From the NCBI GenBank assembly GCA_003427395.1, contig BFEA01000063.1, forward strand, positions 2,669,410 through 2,697,814: 28,405 nucleotides of DNA. The letters run 5' to 3'. The notes under the pieces were generated by a model. That model was not told the DNA's origin. It saw only the letters and a program-made list of their open reading frames with translations, and did not search any database. The position numbers were made by a program, and so were the translations under genes. Source of the DNA: Chara braunii (taxonomy: Eukaryota; Streptophyta; Charophyceae; Charales; Characeae). Shown here one piece after another: positions 1 through 10,809 of this stretch (position 1 is its first letter; every line of letters begins with the position of its first letter).

Positions 1-330
1 ATCTCCCTACAGCCTACAACCTACGACGACCTACTTACCACTGGCTATCGTGCAGGTCACGGGTTCAACTCCAGGGAACTGTGCAGATACTGTACACAGG
101 TAAGCTGAGGTCAAGGGATCGACCCCTGGGATCTGCATCGGCTACTGTCAAAGGTGAAAACTGTTTCAAAAGGGAGCGACAAGTCTTTTTGGAGCAACCT
201 TGCAGCGGATCCCTCACTAGATTCCTCTTAACGGTACAGGGAATTGGCAGGAAGCTAGACGATTCAAAAGTCGATGTGTGATATCGATCACATAGGCGTT
301 TTCCAGAAACGATATATACTTGGACATCTG
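1..330. other. Unassigned 5' flank with a tRNA-like B box
   Basis: No reading frame here resembles a known protein. The string GGTTCAACTCC near position 62 fits the internal pol III B-box consensus, and a second similar patch follows near 110-135. This could be the relic of a tRNA-derived SINE, but no convincing A box or tail is visible. The LINE relic begins downstream. Confidence 0.25.
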
Positions 331-363
331 CCTCCGCCTCTTACACCCACCTGATGGCAAGGA

Positions 364-630
364 AGAGACTGGCTGGTCCGCTCTGACATTTGGAACAGGG
401 TTAGGGATGTTTTAATACAAGCAGACCCGCTTCCAGATCACAGTCCAGCAACCTTGAATATCCTTTTGGGAAAACCGTCTCAGCCCCATAGGGACCTACC
501 TCATATTCAGGTCCAGATTCTGGATGATCTGGGTGTCAGAGAAGGGATTAACGAGTTCCGTAAAGATTGGGAGGAGGCTAGAGGAGATTATCCTAATTTA
601 GAGGATTGGTTTGATAGGGGTATCAAATGA
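364..630 (+). pseudogene. LINE copy 1: endonuclease C-terminus and linker
   Basis: An open stretch reads SDIWNRVRDVLIQADPLPDH and continues for about 85 residues to a TGA at 628-630. The PDHSP segment matches the end of the exonuclease/endonuclease/phosphatase fold in LINEs, where the conserved SDH-type histidine sits. The following residues (for example FRKDWEEARGDY) resemble the linker between endonuclease and RT. The catalytic GDFN part upstream is missing. In an active element this domain nicks the target DNA to prime reverse transcription. A short direct repeat, ATGACACAAGACCCATAGG, occurs twice at about 627-676, just after the stop. Confidence 0.65.
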
Positions 631-718
631 CACAAGACCCATAGGCAGAATACCAGATGACACAAGACCCATAGGCACTCTCCTATTGGTTGGAAATGAG
701 GGATCACCAACTTAGCCC

Positions 719-2059
719 TTGGGAAGGTTTCCAGATCAAAAGGAAAGAGGAATGACCAAACATTTTTTTCCAAAAATAAAAAAAGTCGTTCTTTCATTGT
801 TGAACTCTCTCACCCCTTTGACAACTCCCTACCTACAGCAACGGAACCAGATGATCTTTGTAATTATTCAGTACTTTTTACAAAAAGGTACTTTCTACCG
901 AGAAAATTCAGGGGGAACCTTTAGTCGGACCCGACGAAGAGGAGAGGTTGTGGGATGTTGTTATGAGCCAAATAACACCATCACAACAACAGACCTTGAG
1001 GAGGAAATCTCCTTGGAGGAACTTACGGCTGTCATGAAAAGCGTGGGCACTGGGAAATGTCCCAGTCCAAACGGTCTCCTGGTAGATTTCGTTCAGAAAA
1101 CGTGGCAGATTTTTTGTCCTGTTTTGCTGGAACTTCTCAATAGAGTAATTTAGGGGGAGTAACTTAGGGAAAGGTATGATGGAAGGAGTGATTACCTTCA
1201 TCTAGAAGAAAAATGACAGGACATACGAAACTCCAGACCAATCACATTACTCAATGCATCTGGGAATATCCTAGCTAAAACTCTTTCTACGCGTATTGCA
1301 AACATTTTACCGAGGCTAGTACACCAGGACCAATCCGGTTTTGTCACAGGCAGATTTGTCCTAGATACGTAATGACTATAGTGAAAGCTATGGAGGTCAT
1401 TGATCATAGGCGTTCTACAGAGGTCATTCTACTCGTAGACTTTGAGAAGGTCTATGATAGAGTTAACTGGGATTTTGTGCTGCAAGTATTGGAGAGAAGA
1501 GGTTTTGGTCGGTTTTTCTGCAATTGAGTTAAAAACTATATACAGGGTCAATTGTCTCTAGAGTGTTCAACAGTAAGAGGTATCTTTTCGAGCTTTCCTG
1601 ATCTCTTCGCCAAGGGTGTCCACTTGCTACACTACTATACTTGCTACACTACTATATGTGCTTCAACAGGAAGCCTTGGTGGACTTGATATGTAACTCCC
1701 AAGCCAAGGGTCTTCGCCTCTCGTAGGCTTACCAATTGCAGACATCCGCCTTGGCGGATGATCTTGCGGTAATCTCAGGAAACACAGAGCAATCACTCTG
1801 TGCAATCTGAGGTTCACTGGATGTATTCTATAATGCCTCGGAAGCCAAAGTCCGTCGGGATAAGTCCATAGTCCTAACAAGGGATGATTCGCCACTAGCT
1901 ATTGATCTTGGTATGGAGGTCAAAGATAGGGACCGCTCTGAACGGTTCCTTGGGATTGAAGTATCATATGGGAATAATGGGATTAAACAGAACCAGATAA
2001 TTGTGGACAAAGTCGCCAAACGTCTCTCTACATGGTAAAAAATCTGGTCTGTCTCAAAA
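719..2059 (+). pseudogene. LINE copy 1: reverse transcriptase relic
   Basis: Fragments in shifting frames cover the RT core. A stretch at about 1000-1150 (SLEELTAVMKSVGTGKCPSP) is the N-terminal finger region that leads to the GPDG-type motif. About 1226-1360 reads NSRPITLLNASGNILAKTL and then QSGFVTGR, the classic RT block. About 1424-1530 reads VILLVDFEKVYDRVNWDF, where the aspartate after LLV is the first catalytic residue. About 1750-1775 reads LADDLAVI, keeping the two catalytic aspartates of the [FY]ADD box. A thumb-like segment ([14 protein letters not shown]) runs to about 2035. Several stops, such as near 1152 and 1370, kill the frame. Known family role: target-primed reverse transcription. 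Confidence 0.75.
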
Positions 2060-2361
2060 TCCATGGTGCGAATTTGATTTACCTCGTAAAAAGTTATGAA
2101 ACATAGACCTGAAGAAATTGAAACACAAGTGGTTGTTACCAAGGCAGCCCCCCATGAACCAAGAAAGCAACCAAGCACGCGTGCTACTAAACTACCCAGT
2201 AGATGTAAGACTACAACAACTAAATACATATTTCAAATCTTTTTTTTTGATTGACGATCGTGATAGTTGATTCCATAGACACTCTTGAAAATCAATCATC
2301 GAACACGCAGATGGGCGTCCCGTCGTGTTTTGCATGATTGAGTTTGTTTAGTTTGAAATCA
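2060..2361. other. About 300-bp block interrupting LINE copy 1
   Basis: LINE coding similarity stops near 2058 (after a WSVSKS-like end) and resumes near 2368 in a compatible context (LTLGKAISTTVLS). The intervening block is bracketed by AAATC on both sides, at about 2056-2060 and 2357-2361, which would fit a 5-bp target duplication. The ends show no terminal inverted repeat or poly(A). One + strand frame reads [20 protein letters not shown], which I do not recognise. It may be a fragment of another transposon. Confidence 0.4.
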
Positions 2362-3160
2362 AGCTCACTTTAGGAAAGGCCATTAGTACTACGGTCCTTT
2401 CAACTATATGGTATCCATGGTGGCACTTTTGACAGGCACAGAATGGCGTCTCGGACAATACATCATGACCTATTTATGGAAGGGGACTATTGAGAACGGC
2501 AAGGCTCTTTCTAAAATTGCATGGTGGAAGGTCACTCAGAAGAGACATGAAGGGGGCCTAAGAGTGCTTGATCTGTTTGCTCAGAACATAGCCCTAGTCC
2601 TATTCTCATGAAGGCATGGGACCTCAACGACCCAGAAACAGTCTGGTCTTGCCTGTTCATGAGAGGCTTCCTAAACATGAGGATTAAATTGAAGGTGTGG
2701 GCCCGTATCCGGAAGGCTTGGAACAATCTTCTCCCCTCGATGATCAAATGCCCTGAAACTGCAGAGGAAGTCTTGTGGCAGAACATTTTTCATAACTCCG
2801 CAATTAGAGACAAGGATGGCAATAGACTAGCTTTGTCTTACTCCTGCTGGAAATCTTGGGCACGTAGAGAGATCTCATCTATCAGACATCTATAGGACGA
2901 AGATAAATGGGAGATGGAAGAACGTTGAAGAACTGAGCCCAAAGCTGGTGCATTTGCATAATATCAAAGCGAATCTGAAGAAGGTTATTGATGCCATCCC
3001 GCGAGGCTGGAAACACCTGCTGGAAACTAACGGTTTGCGAAAGGGTGCCTATTTGACCGAAAAAGGGGATGAGGGCTTAGTCTTCAGGTTAGTGGATATC
3101 CTTAACGATGGCAAATGCAAGTTGTATCCTGGAGAGGCAACTTACAGGGGAAGCTGACAG
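2362..3160 (+). pseudogene. LINE copy 1: C-terminal region
   Basis: After the interrupting block, the LINE ORF continues as TEWRLGQYIMTYLWKGTIEN and IAWWKVTQKRHEGGLRVLDL (2408-2600). This is the conserved post-thumb motif in which a tryptophan-rich 'W..V..PK..GGLG..D' block follows the RT. It then shifts frame at about 2600 to AWDLNDPETVWSCLFMRGFL and continues to WARREISSIRHL (stop at about 2893). A last piece (IPRGWKHLLETNGLR) extends to about 3157. The function is C-terminal RNA/DNA binding by homology. The zinc-knuckle cysteines are not visible here. Confidence 0.65.
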
Positions 3161-3690
3161 AAGTGGAAAAATCGGAGGAAGCAGTGGACAAACTGGATTA
3201 TACATAGATAATAGAAAAGGAAACAAGGACCTTGGTCAGGGTAGAACCAATAGACACTGCCTAGGGAAGGCTCTTAAGGAATATTCGTTGTCTGACCAAC
3301 CTGGGCTGGTGCTCATAGGACGAAAACAAAGTGTATAGAACGTTCATGCTTGGTGACCGAAGTGCCCGTGCGACAAGGCTCGCTTGATAGTGGTTCAACT
3401 ACGACTGGGAGAGGTTTATCCTGGCGTAGCGCTGGTGCCTGCAACCACTGTCCGGTATATCCGAGGTAGGACCAACAAGTGCCCCCGTAGATAGGCAAGC
3501 AAGTGGCATTCAGGAGCTCGTGGATTCAATTGCCACTGACCACCTACGACATTCTTCATGCCAACCAACTAAGATAGTTGGCTTGCTCCCCCCCTTTCGG
3601 TATTGGTAGGGTCTTTGGCCATCACTGATGTGCGCGCGTGTGCGTGTGGGTTTTGTGTGGTGTGTGGGAGAGTACTGGCCATAGACACTG
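3161..3690. other. Spacer between the two LINEs with a SINE-like relic
   Basis: The stretch at about 3493-3560 (AGGCAAGCAAGTGGCATTCA followed by a degraded B box) matches the tRNA-derived SINE at 17795-17905, which has the same 'CAAGTGG.ATTCAGGAG' core. A GT-rich run follows at 3630-3670. No protein similarity was recognised. Confidence 0.4.
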
Positions 3691-3702
3691 CTGTTACTCG
3701 AT

Positions 3703-4300
3703 GGGGGTGGGGGAAGTATATGGGAGGCAATATCAGGGGCTTTGACAACAGTGGCCATTTGTTTCCCTCCGTCATCTAGTCCGACACTCGTCGCCCACGA
3801 GTTTGACCACCAAGAAGCTCGACGGGTATATGTAAGGGCAATGGTGGGGGAAGAGGAAATTGGCATTGTGAGCATCTATGGCCCGAATCACCCGCTGGAC
3901 AGGGCACATTTCCTCCACCGGTTGAGCCAGGAGCTGGCTATGGGTCCACCTCTGGGTGTGGCGGGCGACTTTAACATAACCCCTTACCCCCTTTTGGATT
4001 GACGATCTCCCTCCACAACACGAAGCCAAGACCTGGCTCGTGACTGGTGGGCTCTAGATTTGGACATGTTAACACGATTCATGACTGGCCCTGCAACTTA
4101 AAGATGCCTATAGAATGCTGCACTCATCCAAAACGCGCATATACCTGTGTGAGATCAAGAGGAGCAGCAGGCACACAACTCTAGAATCGACCTTTCCGAA
4201 GAAAGTCAGGGCCCTATCAGTGGCTGATATTATGCCTTTTAGTGCCTGCAGATCCTTCGATCATCGAGGGATAGTCATGGGTCTTTCTTTTCACTATCCG
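3703..4300 (+). pseudogene. LINE copy 2: AP-type endonuclease relic
   Basis: The frame at 3742-4002 reads RRVYVRAMVGEEEIGIVSIYGP and then LGVAGDFNITPYPLLD. The GDFN motif is the conserved catalytic aspartate-asparagine pair of the exonuclease/endonuclease/phosphatase superfamily. The next frame (4115-4290) includes TTLESTFPKKVRALSVADIM and FDHRGIVMGL, where DH is the catalytic C-terminal histidine motif. A stop after PLLD and a frameshift separate the pieces. The first roughly 100 residues of the domain, with the early catalytic glutamate, are not present. In active LINEs it makes the first nick at the target site. Confidence 0.75.
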
Positions 4301-5690
4301 ATAGAAAAAGGCCTCAACTCTTACAAATTCAACTCCTCGCTCCTTAAGCTTCCTGCCCTCAACACTTTGGTCAAAGATTTTTGGGAATATTGGGAAACGA
4401 TACAACAAACCACCTCAACGGTGGACTGGTTCAACGACGGGTTGCGTAGTTGAGGGAGAAAATTAAGAAATTCTCTATTAACTACGCACGACAACGCAAA
4501 GCTGTTTTAGACAGTTTGCTAAAAGAGTTGGGATGAGACAGCAAACTGCAGACTGACCCCTTGGATGACACGACCTACCACAGGCTACAGGCCGCCAGGG
4601 ATCAGATGCAGACTTACTTAGGCAAGTGACTGTCCTCTCACTCTGCCTTGACCATTCCCTGGCGGATGCGACCAATTCATACACTATAGTGGACTACGCC
4701 GTGCAGTTCTACCAAAAGTATATGCCTTTGCATCCGGCCAAAGGGGGGTGCAACGACTGACTCTAGCCAAACAGACAATGGTCCAACATCTCCCAACAAT
4801 GTTATCATCAAGCCAAAGGGAGCAGTTGGAGGCGCCATTAACCACAAACGAATTGCTAGAGGCTCTGAGGGGGATGGAGGGACGAAAAGCCCTCAGGCCT
4901 GGATTCCTTCCCGAAGGAATTCTGGATCCGGTATTGGGACATCTTCCAAAAAAGTATCGACAACTATGTGCATGCGGTTCAGGAAGAGGGGACTTTCGGG
5001 AGTGTGATCAGCCAAGGGGTTACCACACTGCTCTACAAAAAGGGGATAAAGCAGACGTCAGCAACGATCCCCTAATCATGCTCCTCCCCCCCCCCCTATA
5101 AAATGGTGTCAAAAGCCTTGATGAATCGGCTGCTGCTGCACATGAACCACCTAATCTTTCAAGACCAAACCGGTTTCATGCCACAAACGAACATTCAAGA
5201 CAGTGTGCTCCTTGTGAATGAAACCATCAAGTATGCTCAGCAACATCGAGAGGAAGTTGCGGTCCTTTTTATAGATTTCGAAAAGGCGTATGACCAAGTT
5301 GGCTGGGACTTCTTGGATTGCTGCCTAGGAAAAATGAATTCCGGGCTGGGCTTCGGGGCGTGGATGTCTATAATGCACAGATCCGCTACTACAAACATCA
5401 TGGTTAACGGGCATCTGTCTCCACCACTCGGGCTCCAGCGGTCGGTCCTCCAAGGGGACCTGGTGACCCGCCTCCTCTTTGTGTTAGCAATGGAGGCATT
5501 GACAACAATGATAAGGGCCAACCTTGAGATATAATGTATAGACATTTCGGAATTACCCCCCCATATGGTGTCGGTCACGTCTCTATTCGCTGACGACCTT
5601 ACAATCCTCATTAATGCCTCGACTACTCAAAAGTGCTAACAAAAACTATCCAAACGCTCGCAGTGGAGGCGGACATGAAGGTCAACTGGG
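4300..5690 (+). pseudogene. LINE copy 2: linker and reverse transcriptase relic
   Basis: The linker (FHYPIEKGLNSYKFNSSLLK) leads to an N-terminal RT block (LTTNELLEALRGMEGRKALR), where the usual GPDG-like motif is eroded. The frame at 5103-5534 contains FQDQTGFMPQTNIQDSVLLV, then EEVAVLFIDFEKAYDQVGWD with the first catalytic aspartate in FIDFEKAYD, and NIMVNGHLSPPLGLQRSVLQ as the primer-grip side region. LFADDLTILINAS at about 5581-5620 keeps both catalytic aspartates. A poly(C) run at 5088-5097 and stops at 5102 and 5532 break the frame. Preservation is better than in LINE copy 1. Confidence 0.85.
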
Positions 5691-6958
5691 GAGACGAGGC
5701 CATTAGAATTCTTGGAATCCGCTTGACAGCCCTAGGCCCCCCAATGGACCATGTCTAGGCCCTGGTCCAAACAACGCTCCAAAGGTTGGCCAGATGGGAT
5801 GGACGACATACATTGATAGTGGGGAGAGTGCTAGCAATTAATAATGCCATACTGACCGTAATTTGGTACAAAACAGCCTTCTAGGAAATCCCCCAAAACC
5901 AGCTTGCGCACCTGCTGAACGATGTCGGCCTACTTATTGAGGAACGATCACAAGTTGACCAAGTGCATCAAGAGGGTGGCATGGAAATATGTGTCCCAGC
6001 CGAAGAGGGTCTGTGGTTTGGGCATATTAGATCCGGGAGATGAGATCAAGGCCCTGATGTTCAAAATCATAATTCGCCTCTTGCTAGCAAATGACGTATC
6101 ATGGCTGCCGCTGGCGTACATACATCTGGCAAACCTGGCCCCTCCCTCCCATCCGATCGCTGCGGTCCATCCTCTTAAAAGGCTAACAAATGGGACTTGG
6201 ACAGTGACAGGCCCACCGCGTCACAGGCGGGATGGAGCTGCCCGTAATAATCTTTTTTCGGACCTTAAAGATGACCCGCTGTGGACCAAAATGATGCACT
6301 TATGGAGGCAGATGGGTCAACCAATAAATCCCCTCTCCTTAGATGGCAAAAGATATGGAGGCAGCCACTCTTTGGGAACCCGAATGTATGCGATGATACT
6401 TGGATGCCCCTCTCCTTGGCAGCCAACTCTCACTGGCTTACATGGGTGAGGAATGACATTTACACGGTGGGAGACCTCTATGATAGCCAAAGGGGAAGGC
6501 GAAAAACCGCCCAGCAGCTGCGGCTGAACCTGACACGCGTGAGGAAAAGCTAGGAGAAGTATGGCCGCATTCACATGGCCATCCCGACCACATGGATGAC
6601 TGCCCTGCAGGACGGTCCTTTGATCCGCAGTCTGGACTAGGTCATACACAGCGATCGGAACACCATCCCCATGACCATCTTTGGGGTGGGTTACTTCAGA
6701 GTGAGGGTGGTGGGGTTGGACGACACAGGATACTGCGCCTACGAAATGGCCACCCCGTTGTGTGCACACTGCACTCCCGTTCGACACAGACTAATGGGAG
6801 TGGAAAGGGCGAGATCCCACATCGATATGGCAGTATTTGGTGGGACAAGGATACAAACATGCACAACACCACGTGTCTCCACACCGTTAGTCCAAAACCG
6901 GTGGAAAAGGGACTGGCCAGTACTTGAAATTCACCTGCATTGCATCCCCTGGGCCACC
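5690..6958 (+). pseudogene. LINE copy 2: post-RT region
   Basis: The thumb and connection continue as DEAIRILGIRLTALGPPMDH and then AYLLRNDHKLTKCIKRVAWK followed by GLGILDPGDEIKALMFKIII (5922-6449). The W...P...GGLG-like block is the conserved RT-distal motif of plant LINEs. The frame then shifts twice: NDIYTVGDLYDSQRGRR at about 6450-6510, and the stretch ending WKRDWPVLEIHLH just before the insertion. These match the region before the zf-RVT domain. The domain itself is on the far side of the LTR element. Confidence 0.7.
6955..6958. repeat. Target site duplication CACC, left copy
   Basis: CACC immediately precedes the TG terminus of the left LTR and recurs immediately after the CA terminus of the right LTR (12947-12950). 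A 4- to 6-bp duplication is expected for LTR-element integration. Its preservation shows that the two LTRs belong to one insertion. Confidence 0.7.
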
Positions 6959-8220
6959 TGTTATGCTCCTGGTTGCTTGTTGTCAAATGACTAACACTCG
7001 CTTAGGTAGACTTCCAGTTATGCCCGTACATACACAAAAGGAAGGGGAGAGGATGAGAGAATCACACCGCACAGGGAGAGATAAACACAGTGGAAGACTT
7101 GACCATGCAATATGACAGAAAGCACTTACAGTGCAATTCGCTCCACAAAATCCTCACAACCAGTCACAAAGGAAAGCCGAGTAGATCACATCCAAGAAAC
7201 AATGAAGCAATGATAGTCCAAACCCAGTATCAACACTGTTTATGAAACTCAGTCTCGAATTGCTAGAATAACCCCAGAACTATGGTGCGCTGCTCAGAAA
7301 TGAGCAGCGCTTCACTCTCCACACCCCGAGTAACCGCCAAATCACCCTTGAGACCTTGAAACAACCAGCGCCACCCAGATACGACTCCCAGAGGGGAGCG
7401 CGGCCCTGAAACAGGCCTCTGAGGCCAAGCGCTTCTCAGAGGATGAAGAAGAAGACCAGCGCTAGAATGTCTGATGATGATGAAGTGTCGGATGACTTTG
7501 GGTGGAAGTTTGCAGCAACGTCACCTCTCCTTGCAAGATGATATCCGAGGAAGAAGCTGCAACTATGGCTGCAGTGCCACACACCCTGTAAACCTACTCT
7601 TGAGGAGGGTTCAACAGGGCACCAACTTCTCCTGCCTCCAGCAGACTTCAGATAGCTCGGACCTCTGGCAGCCCCTTGTGCTGTCAGAGTACAACGTTAG
7701 TCCCAACTATGGATGACACTCCGCAGGTACAGCTATGGTCGTCTTCTCCAACGCTGAAATTGTCACCACCTCCAGTTCACGCGTTTTGCAGCAGCGATGT
7801 CCACGTTACCCATTGCCAAAAGCCCTGAACCGATGTCCTCATCCTATCTATATTCTACACTAGCCTAGACTCGACCTAGATCAGACTGACTGGACCGACC
7901 AGTACCGTTTCAGTTTCGGCCTCTAGGGCCTCTCCCTACCCGGCTATAGGCTATAGGACCGTCTATCAGCTTAGGCCCGTAGGGCCTGTCTGTCCTAGGG
8001 GTAGCCCGGGCCTGCTATCCGCAGTTAAGGTAGTTGTAGGTAATTTCAGTTAGTATGGGCCTGTGTTTCCTCAAACTTACAGATATGTCCCTCAAGAATT
8101 TTCCCTATAGGTAGGTCTCTCGGTTAGCCCTCAACCAAACAAAATTACGAATCTATCCTACCTATAGTACAACCTCGATAAGAGAGGCTACAGGCAACCA
8201 AGAACCAGCTAGTCATTGCA
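6959..8220 (-). repeat. 3' LTR of the Ty3/gypsy element
   Basis: It begins TGTTATGCTCC and ends AGTCATTGCA on the + strand, and it aligns along its whole length with 11680-12946. Similarity ends exactly at the CA on the right (GACTTACC here, CACCTATG at the other copy) and at the TG on the left, which fixes the borders. The region at 7300-7720 is open in several frames but is LTR, not a gene. Confidence 0.9.
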
Positions 8221-8240
8221 GACTTACCCTCCCTCGGAGC
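8221..8240 (-). promoter_or_regulatory. Polypurine tract beside the 3' LTR
   Basis: On the minus strand, CGAGGGAGGGTAAGTC lies directly upstream of the 3' LTR start (TGCAATGACT). This purine-rich run fits the polypurine tract that primes plus-strand DNA synthesis in LTR elements. Two pyrimidines near the LTR border make it imperfect. Confidence 0.55.
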
Positions 8241-8253
8241 GAGGACCTCCAAG

Positions 8254-9190
8254 CTAGGGGCGTAGGCGTGGAGAACGTCGAAGGGGTTCTCCCTTCTGTG
8301 TTGCCTTATATTTGAGAACAACAGACTTAGCAGTTTTAAGAAGTTCCTTGCGAGTAAGCCAGTGATCTTTAGTATGCGGCTGGTAGGAAAACTTCACAAG
8401 GTATTCTTTGTTTGTGCTTGTACCACTCTCATCCTCACTTGATTCCACCTCATATCCCTTACTAGGGATCAGAGGACCAATCTGAGGAGGCATGTCTGGG
8501 AATGCGTCAGCTAATGTGAATGACAACAACTTAGATGCATGGAAGACAGGGTAGGTTTGTAGATGCAGAGGGACATCCACTGTACAAGATGGTCCAAAAG
8601 GATCAGCTCCCACTGTATCTAAGACCTGCCATGGACCCATGTATCCTGGCAACAGCTTCGGCGAAATGTCCTCCTCTCGTGACAACTCAGAACTGAGTAC
8701 CCACACCCAGTCACCTGTGCGAATAGTAGAATGACGTCTGTGCCGGTTAGCCTGCTAAATCATAGCCTTTTGAGCTTTCAGCAGGTTGGCAAGGACGCGC
8801 TCAATGTCCACACGGTAACGCCTGGTGACCTTTGCAGTTCCCGGTGTCAATGTAGGGGTAGCCTTATCGATGATGTCATCGAGAGGTTGTCGTGGCTCAC
8901 GACCCCAATGTACCCGGTAGGGAGTCAAGCCTGTAGAGGAGTGTACAAAAGTGTTATACACAAGTTGTGCATGACCCAGATGGAGATCCCAGTCCTGCTG
9001 GTTTGAACTGATCACAGGACGCACCAGCTGGAATAGAATCTGGTTCATCACTTCGGCCTGACCATTGGCTTCAGGATGACGTCCAGATGTCATGTCCAGA
9101 CGAGAATGAGGGTAATCCCTGCAGTAGGATTGCCATTCATTGCTGCAAAATTTGGGATCTCCGTCACTAACTAGAGAGGTGGGTGGTCCA
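8254..9190 (-). pseudogene. Ty3/gypsy integrase 3' part with chromodomain-like tail
   Basis: The frame reads LVSDGDPKFCSNEW, with the second catalytic aspartate of the DDE triad. It continues to SGRHPEANGQAEVMNQILFQ, where the glutamate of the triad follows the conserved NGQ, and then VYNTFVHSSTGLTPYRVHWG. One in-frame TAG at 8755-8757 separates this from WVWVLSSELSREEDISPKLL, the GPF/SH3-like C-terminal core (PVFHASKL). The end, EYLVKFSYQPHTKDHWLTR, resembles a chromodomain. The zinc HHCC domain and the first catalytic aspartate are missing because of the internal deletion. Apart from the stop, the frame is continuous for more than 300 codons. An intact enzyme would insert the cDNA, and the chromodomain would steer it to marked chromatin. 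Confidence 0.85.
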
Positions 9191-9199
9191 TGATGTGTA

Positions 9200-9963
9200 A
9201 CCCACCTGTCGCAAAATCAGCCATCTCCATCCCCTGCTTGCGGAGGTGGAGGTGCACCATTTTAATGCAGTCCTCTCCAAGCGAGCCAGGATGACACTCA
9301 CCTTTACATCCTCATCACATTTTAACCTACTCAGGTAGGTTCGCCGTGCAGTGACCCAATCTGCCACATCCACCTTTGCGTCCTCGTGAGCGAAAATAGG
9401 TGGTGGCGTCAGCTTGGGCCACTGCATGTCAAATGGTGTTGAGGGTTGTGAAGGTGTTGTTGACTTGGGTGTAGAGGGAGGGGATGTGTGTCTGGATAGT
9501 GGGGAATGCTGAGGTCTTGCTTGAGAGGGCCCAGGAGATGGAAAGGCAGTCTGGTAAGTGGGATTTGAAGATGGACGAAGAGACGGTCAAGTTTGGAAGA
9601 GATGTCTTTCAACTCCGTTCTATGCTCAGCCATACTCTCCTCCAGAGTGGTAATCCTGGCATCCCAGTTAGTAAAATAGGATTGATGAATTTCATCCTAC
9701 AGGAGGACGAATTCAGCGATGTCCTTATTGTACTGGCTGGAGCTGCTATTTACCTTGACCTTCTCCACATTTGCTGCCAGTTCCCGCCTCCTAGTCTCCT
9801 TCCTGGCGGCTTCCTTTTTCCTTTTTAACTCTGCCTTTAGAGCCTCAACAGCCTGTGCCTGTTAGCGCAATGTCTCCTCCTCAGAACGCAGTTCAGCCTC
9901 TACAGGGTCAAGAGGGATATGAGGCTTCTCCTCAGAAGCCTCTCCCTTTTCTGCCCCAGACAT
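9200..9963 (-). pseudogene. Ty3/gypsy gag relic
   Basis: A likely start is the ATG of MSGAEKGEASEEKPHIPLDP at about 9961-9963. A charged coiled-coil-like stretch follows (EEETLR, a stop, then AEALKAELKRKKEAARK in a continued frame) and MAEHRTELKDISSKLDRLF. After a frameshift, MQWPKLTPPPIFAHEDAKVD and DWVTARRTYLSRLKCDED resemble the capsid (retrotransposon gag) domain that begins with the 'W' and 'LARLEGTA' blocks. No CCHC zinc knuckle is seen. The gag frame ends at about 9200, where integrase sequence begins, which marks the deletion junction. Confidence 0.7.
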
Positions 9964-10809
9964 TTTAATTTGCCCACAATACAGAAAATAAAAATAAAAA
10001 TAAAAATAATCAGAAGACAGAGATGGAAATAACAGGAATTCAGTTTTCTCTGCAGTACTCACTTAATTGTTGTCACCTGACTAGAGAGAGAAAGTTGGTT
10101 AGTTTGAGCAAGTGAGTGCTCAGTCTCTGCAGACCGCTTGAGGGTCGAGGCCAATTTACAGTATACTCGACAAAAATCAATTTCACGATTTTCCCTTTAC
10201 TGCCCTGACACAGCAATTGCATGCAATAATTGCAAGTCCTGTATCAATTTCCAGGAAGCAGTCCTGGACTGATTAGTATTAGTAATTAGAGAGAGTGACC
10301 AATTAAGGATAAACAAGAACCTACTGATGACCAAGATGTAGCGATTTACCAGGCACCCCATATTTAGACTTACCCTACTGACTTCACCACTGTATGACCC
10401 TGTATGCCATACCCAAGGTATGGCGAATTACAAAAATCACTGTAACTCACTCAAATCATCAAATCTCACTGTGCGATTTCAAACACAGACTGTATACTGA
10501 ATTCTGATTTACCAGGGACTGACATAATTGAATTCTGATGGACAAAATCAAAGTTATGACTGACCCTAGTCTAGCCAAGCTTCAGTTATGGCAACGCAGA
10601 ATTCGAATTCGCTCTATCATTGACAACAGGACCCTGAATCATCCAATTCACTGTACAGGATGAATCACAACACTATAAAGCAATCACATGTGAAATTTGA
10701 GTCAAAGAGGAGGTCAAACAGGGTTAGTAGAAGTCAAAGAAGATAGGTAGGAAAAAGTGGATATGGTTGTCCCACAGTTTGAATTTCTATTTTCAATTGT
10801 CAATTAATT

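Larger units (their letters stand above)
340..3160 (+). mobile_element. Decayed LINE (non-LTR retrotransposon), copy 1
   Basis: Fragments on one strand keep the order expected of a plant LINE ORF2: the end of an apurinic-type endonuclease, a linker, reverse transcriptase, and a C-terminal region. Stops and frameshifts occur throughout, so it cannot encode a working enzyme. The endonuclease N-terminus and any ORF1 are absent, as in typical 5'-truncated LINE copies. It lies in the same orientation as the second LINE (3690-13582) but is clearly diverged from it, so the two are separate lineages rather than a recent duplication. The 3' limit is uncertain because no poly(A) or target duplication was found. 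Confidence 0.8.
3690..6958 (+). mobile_element. LINE copy 2, 5' segment (split by LTR element)
   Basis: A second, better preserved LINE on the + strand runs from within the endonuclease domain to the C-terminal region. It is then cut at 6958 by the insertion of the minus-strand Ty3/gypsy element, and it resumes at 12951. Removing the element and one CACC copy rejoins an open frame for about 20 codons (PWAT then YAHMMPTLHR), so the split is a clean later insertion. The endonuclease lacks its N-terminus, a typical 5' truncation. Multiple stops and frameshifts show it is inactive. Confidence 0.85.

Noticed and set aside
7465-7500. CTGATGA string in the LTRs as a second hammerhead
   Set aside because: No GAAAC at a suitable distance and no pairing stems. 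CTGATGATGATG is a simple repeat.
7300-7720. Coding frames within the LTRs
   Set aside because: The same segment is in both LTRs, frames are not conserved between copies, and no domain is present.
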